DNA from: an uncultured Bacillota bacterium
Lineage (GTDB): Bacteria > Bacillota > Clostridia > Oscillospirales > Oscillospiraceae
Direction of reading: 5' to 3'
DNA: 64,000 bases
Assembly (NCBI GenBank): GCA_947426945.1
Contig: CANEFX010000009.1
Location: 1 to 64,000 of the forward strand
Shown here one piece after another: positions 60,814 to 64,000 of this stretch. The notes under the pieces were generated by a model. The model was not told the origin of the DNA. It did no database searches and saw only the letters and a list, made by a program, of their open reading frames with translations. Position 1 is the stretch's first letter, and each line of letters opens with the position of its first letter. The translations under genes were made by a program, and so were the position numbers.

Positions 60814-61382
60814 TATTTCCGCACCTCCTCGTCCTCAATGAAGAAAGACTTAATGTTGTTGTAGAGCGATTCCAGCTCAAAGACGATCATGGCCACACCC
60901 GCCAGGGGCACCGGGAAATACATCCAGAACCGGCTCAGCCAGGGGATGGACTCGTAAAAGCCCTTGCTGCCCAGAGTGGTGGTGTATTTCCAGCCCTCCA
61001 CCACCATGATCAGGCCAAGCACCATCACGGCCACGTCAGCCAGGACATTCAGCACCTTGATCACCTTTTTGGGCAGGTAGACGTCAAAAGCGGTCATGCG
61101 GATGTGGGCGCCGGTGCGGATGGCCAGAGCGGCGGACAGCACCGCCATGTAACTCATACAGGTGAGCACGATCTGCTCCGTCCAGGGCGGATCCTTGATG
61201 ATCAGCAGGAACTGGAGGAAGTCGTATTTGTGGCCCCATTCCTGGCAGTAGCGGCCCAGTACGGCATAGCTGGTAATGGCGATGTCGGCGATCAGCAGCA
61301 GCTTACACAAAATCATAACGATTTTATAGGTCACGTTGTAGGCTGGCCGGACCTTATCCAAAGTCGTAAAGATCTTCGGCAT
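60813..61382 (-). CDS. dctQ: TRAP transporter small permease (DctQ)
   Basis: A 189-residue membrane protein with four helices. It has RTGAHIRMTAFDVYLPKKVIK, the conserved DctQ loop, and a final helix ending in YNNIKSFF. GAGGG precedes ATG 61382. It pairs with DctM as the membrane complex. Confidence 0.93.
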   Translation of the reverse strand: MPKIFTTLDKVRPAYNVTYKIVMILCKLLLIADIAITSYAVLGRYCQEWGHKYDFLQFLLIIKDPPWTEQIVLTCMSYMAVLSAALAIRTGAHIRMTAFDVYLPKKVIKVLNVLADVAVMVLGLIMVVEGWKYTTTLGSKGFYESIPWLSRFWMYFPVPLAGVAMIVFELESLYNNIKSFFIEDEEVRK

Positions 61383-61423
61383 TGGATTCCCTCACTTTCA
61401 CGAAAATTTAACACGAAACACTG

Positions 61424-61456
61424 CGGGGGACGCGGGACAGTTTCCCGCGTCCCCCG
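61424..61456. other. Intercistronic hairpin between dctP and dctQ
   Basis: CGGGGGACGCGGGA (61424-61437) pairs perfectly with 61443-61456 around a 5-nt loop. There is no U tract. Such stems often protect the upstream binding-protein message and lower permease expression. Confidence 0.6.
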
Positions 61457-61481
61457 TATGACGGATGAATTGGACGATAGT

Positions 61482-62573
61482 TTACTTCATGCCCAGAATC
61501 TGCTGATACAGGTCGGCCTGCTTGTCAATGGCCTCCTTGATAGCGGGGGCGCTGGAGCAGGCCTCCTGCCAGGGACCCTTGTCGGCCACGTCCACCACGT
61601 TGCAGCCCTCGTCCTTCAGTTGCTGGAGGACCTCGTCCTCAGCGGACTGGGACAGGTTCTGGTTGAACTTCTGGACCTCCTTGCCGGCCTCCATGATGAC
61701 GGCCTGCTGGGCGGGGGTCAGCTTGGCCCAGGCGGTATCGGTGATGACGCACTGGATAGCGCCCAGGGTGTGGCCGTCCAGGATCAGGTTGTTGGCCACC
61801 TCGGGGAAGGCGTTGGACTTGTAGTTGGCGATGGGCTGCTCAGCGGCGGCGCACACACCGGTGTTCAGGGCGGAGTACAGCTCGCCGAAGGAGACCACCG
61901 TGGGGGAGCCGCCCAGGCTCTCCACCATGCCGTTCATGATGGGGTCGTTAGACACGCGGACCTTCAGGCCCTTCATGCTGTCAATGCTGGTGAGGGGCAC
62001 GTTGGCAAAGAAGTGGCGGAAGCCCTCCTCGCCGTAGAAGATGCCCCGCAGGGGCAGGCCGATCTCCTGGGGCTCGTTGAGGAACTCGGCGGCCAGATCG
62101 CTGTTGGCGAAGTTCCACCAGTGATCGCGGCTCTCAAAGGTGAAGGGCAGGGAGAGCAGCACGGACTTCTCCGCGCCGTAGCTGGTCAGGGCGAAAGCGG
62201 AGATACGGCTCATGTCGATGGAGTCGTCGCCGCCGATGATGGCGTCCAGAACGTCGTTCTCAGAACCCAGCACGCCGCTGTCCCGCACGTCGATGGTGAT
62301 GGAGCCGCCGGACTTCTCCTCCACCAGGCGCTTGAACTCGGAAGCGGTCTGGCCCACGATGGTGTCCAGGGGGTTGACCTCGGCATACACCAAGGTAACC
62401 TTGGGGTCGTTGGCGACATCGCCAACGTCGCCGCCGGAGACGGGGTTGGACTGGCCGGCGTTGGAACCGGGGTTGTTGGCGGAGCCGTTGTTGCCGGGTT
62501 TCTCGCCGCCGCCGCAGGCGGCCAGGCTGAAGAGCATAGCCGTGGCGAGCAGAGCAGATACAAGTTTCTTCAT
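61482..62573 (-). CDS. dctP: TRAP transporter substrate-binding lipoprotein (DctP)
   Basis: A 363-residue extracytoplasmic solute-binding protein. The lipoprotein signal ends in LFSLAACGGG with the lipid-modified cysteine at residue 20, and a Gly/Asn/Ser linker follows. The DctP fold includes the arginine that binds a carboxylate in KGLKVRVSNDPIMNGMVESL. AGGAGG precedes ATG 62573. Carboxylate binding fits hexuronates. Its promoter carries a perfect uronate operator. Confidence 0.95.
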   Translation of the reverse strand: MKKLVSALLATAMLFSLAACGGGEKPGNNGSANNPGSNAGQSNPVSGGDVGDVANDPKVTLVYAEVNPLDTIVGQTASEFKRLVEEKSGGSITIDVRDSGVLGSENDVLDAIIGGDDSIDMSRISAFALTSYGAEKSVLLSLPFTFESRDHWWNFANSDLAAEFLNEPQEIGLPLRGIFYGEEGFRHFFANVPLTSIDSMKGLKVRVSNDPIMNGMVESLGGSPTVVSFGELYSALNTGVCAAAEQPIANYKSNAFPEVANNLILDGHTLGAIQCVITDTAWAKLTPAQQAVIMEAGKEVQKFNQNLSQSAEDEVLQQLKDEGCNVVDVADKGPWQEACSSAPAIKEAIDKQADLYQQILGMK

Positions 62574-62651
62574 TGATGAAATCCTCCTCTTATTTCTGAA
62601 ATAAATGATTTTGCTGCGCGCAGGGGTTGGATTTGCTCTTAACGCAAAAAC

Positions 62652-62680
62652 ACTTTACCACAGACATCTCGTTTTGTCCA
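62652..62680 (-). promoter_or_regulatory. Promoter of the dctPQM-uxuAB operon
   Basis: On the minus strand TGGACA (62675-62680), a 17-nt spacer and TAAAGT (62652-62657). Confidence 0.65.
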
Positions 62681-62693
62681 CTAGTATACTAGT
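62680..62693. promoter_or_regulatory. Uronate operator site 2
   Basis: ACTAGTATACTAGT is a perfect 14-bp palindrome abutting the -35 element of the dctP promoter. Confidence 0.75.
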
Positions 62694-62820
62694 AAAAAAT
62701 CTGCGGCCATTTTTGTGTAATATGGCAAAAATAGCCTGTCGGACTTGCCAAAAGCCGCCGCATCTGTTAAAAAAGTATAAAGATATCTCCGCCGCCCGGA
62801 AATACAAAGGAGGTCCCCCC

Positions 62821-63345
62821 ATGAATCGAACCGTTTACGCCCGGATCACACCGGAAATTTTTCAGGAATTCGCCTGGTTTGACCTGCTTCGCCAGCAGAA
62901 GCGCTGGCGCGCCCCGCTGCTGTTTACCCTTATTATGGCCGCCTTCTCCGGAATCTGCTTTCTGGCGGCGGGGCGGGTGCGTGGAGCCGGTCTGCTGGGC
63001 GGCGTTCTGCTGGGGATCGGAATCGTTTTGCCTCTGGGATGGCTGCTCTCCTTCTATCTGTCCGTCCGGACGGAGGCAAAGCGGCTCAGGCTGGCCCAGG
63101 CTCCGGCCGCCTACACCCTGCACCTCACCGATCAGGGGCTGGGGGTATCCAACGAAAAGGAAAAGGCCGACTTTTCCTGGAGCCAGCTCCACCTGGCCTG
63201 CCGCCTGCGCCGCTGCATCTGTCTGTATGCCGCCCCCCGCCGAGCCTTTCTCCTCCCCACTGAGACAGAAGAAGCAGGGGAGCGCCTCTGGCAGGAGATC
63301 TGCCGGCAGCTGCCCGGAGAAAAAGCCAGGGATTACAGGCATTAG
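62821..63345 (+). CDS. YcxB-like membrane protein
   Basis: A 174-residue protein with two membrane helices (about 33-53 and 58-80) and a C-terminal cytoplasmic domain. The C-terminal half (YTLHLTDQGLGVSNEKEKADFSW then a short YAAPRRAFLLP) has the YcxB/PH-like pattern. AAAGGAGG precedes ATG 62821. It sits between the two divergent uronate transcription units with no obvious link to them. Confidence 0.7.
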   Translation: MNRTVYARITPEIFQEFAWFDLLRQQKRWRAPLLFTLIMAAFSGICFLAAGRVRGAGLLGGVLLGIGIVLPLGWLLSFYLSVRTEAKRLRLAQAPAAYTLHLTDQGLGVSNEKEKADFSWSQLHLACRLRRCICLYAAPRRAFLLPTETEEAGERLWQEICRQLPGEKARDYRH

Positions 63346-63403
63346 ATCAGTCGACTCTGTAAACTGCACAAAAATTTATCTAAAAATTTTACTTTTTCTC
63401 CAA

Positions 63404-63431
63404 TTGTATTCTAGTATACTAGGTATATAAT
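63404..63431 (+). promoter_or_regulatory. Promoter of the KDPG aldolase gene with uronate operator site 3
   Basis: TTGTAT (63404-63409) and TATAAT (63426-63431) have a 16-nt spacer. The palindrome CTAGTATACTAG (63411-63422) lies between them, a position where bound protein should block RNA polymerase. Confidence 0.75.
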
Positions 63432-63503
63432 GAAACTGCAAAGCTCTTAACGCGGGTTATTTGCAAGCACAGACTATATTTATCTATCTGGAGGAATGCA
63501 GTG

Positions 63504-64000
63504 ATGAACCAAATTCTGCAAACCATATCAAATATCGGCATCATTCCCGTTATCGCCATTGACGACGCCGCCAAGGCCATCCCTCTGGCCAAAGCCCTGG
63601 CTGACGGCGGCCTCCCCGCCGCCGAGGTCACCTTCCGCACCGCCGCCGCCGAGGACGCTATCCGGGCCATAGCCAGGGAGGTTCCTGAGATGCTGCTGGG
63701 CGCCGGCACCGTTCTTACCACCGACCAGGCTGACCGGGCCATGGCCGCCGGAGCCTCCTTTATCGTGGCTCCCGGCTACGATCCCAAGGTCACCCAACAC
63801 GTCATCGACAGGGGCGGTCTGATGGTGCCCGGCACCGCCACTGCCGGCGAGATGCAACAGGCCATGAACCAGGGCTGCGAGGTGCTGAAGTACTTCCCTG
63901 CAGAGGCCAACGGCGGCGTGGCCATGCTGAAGAACATCGGCGCGGCTCTGAAGAGCGCAAGGTGGATGTGCACCGGCGGCGTCAACGCCAAAAATGTGAA
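63504..64000 (+). CDS. kdgA: KDPG/KHG aldolase (cut by window edge)
   Basis: The first 165 codons of a class I aldolase that splits 2-keto-3-deoxy-6-phosphogluconate into pyruvate and glyceraldehyde 3-phosphate. Visible motifs are IIPVIAIDDAAKAIPLAKAL, EVTFRTAAAEDAI (catalytic Glu), GAGTVLT, the Schiff-base lysine in EVLKYFPAEA, and CTGGVN. GGAGG lies 8 nt before ATG 63504. The gene runs off the right end. It completes the route from KDG once KDG kinase, probably next door, is added. Confidence 0.93.
   Translation, partial: MNQILQTISNIGIIPVIAIDDAAKAIPLAKALADGGLPAAEVTFRTAAAEDAIRAIAREVPEMLLGAGTVLTTDQADRAMAAGASFIVAPGYDPKVTQHVIDRGGLMVPGTATAGEMQQAMNQGCEVLKYFPAEANGGVAMLKNIGAALKSARWMCTGGVNAKNV

Noticed and set aside
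58375-60864. An 829-codon plus-strand open frame across uxuA and dctM
   Set aside because: Antisense to two unambiguous genes, His/Gly/Gln-rich without any family motif, typical of reverse frames in GC-rich DNA.

Overview
The window reads as chromosomal DNA of a high-GC, spore-forming anaerobic Firmicute. I infer an Oscillospiraceae-type gut Clostridium (Flavonifractor/Pseudoflavonifractor-like). The basis is a germination protease gene (gpr) divergent from rpsT, a T-box leader ahead of ileS, strong AGGAGG ribosome binding sites, frequent GTG/TTG starts, and housekeeping genes of Clostridia type. No taxon-specific marker such as rRNA is present, so the placement stays an inference. No tRNA, rRNA, CRISPR array or complete insertion sequence was seen.

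Layout. 1-7.2 kb: a lone serine recombinase, asnS with a coupled helix-hairpin-helix gene, and a three-gene phosphorelay (hybrid kinase, REC/HD-GYP protein, Hpt protein). 7.2-19.1 kb: housekeeping genes pnp, rpsO, T-box-controlled ileS, rluD-lspA-dnaC/I-dnaD, and rpsF-ssb-rpsR, interrupted by small ribbon-helix-helix genes. 19.1-29.3 kb: an XRE/RHH divergent pair, a MATE pump, a BceAB-like ABC system, and a second ABC exporter carrying a zinc-ribbon membrane subunit. 29.3-32.5 kb: gpr, rpsT and a YihY-like membrane protein. 32.5-33.1 kb: a non-coding interval with opposed promoters and terminators on both strands. 33.1-41.6 kb: a four-gene cluster led by a 1598-residue fusion (HD, helical repeats, NadD-like nucleotidyltransferase, GNAT-like region, phosphoribosyltransferase-like end). 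41.6-53.8 kb: a YtrA-type GntR/ABC operon, mnmE, a cluster of DnaA-box-like 9-mers, an FAD oxidoreductase, a radical-SAM pair, pta, an XRE regulator and lepA.

53.9-64 kb is a hexuronate catabolism locus. A TRAP transporter (dctPQM), uxuA, uxuB, a FadR-type GntR regulator, a KdgF-like cupin, kduI and kduD all lie on the minus strand. KDPG aldolase begins on the plus strand at the window's right edge. Together they cover uptake, the fructuronate-mannonate-KDG route and the unsaturated-uronate-KDG route. KDG kinase and uronate isomerase are not in view. Three promoters in this locus share the palindrome TAGTATACTA, the likely operator of the GntR regulator.

Dispersed elements: four copies of a roughly 160-195 bp hairpin-rich repeat whose ends look like outward terminators, one separate 127 bp MITE-like inverted repeat, and a 190 bp inverted-repeat-bounded element between rpsO and pnp. 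The most unusual items are the 1598-aa fusion and its partners, the overlapping antisense transcription pair, the shared uronate operator, and the DnaA-box cluster beside mnmE.
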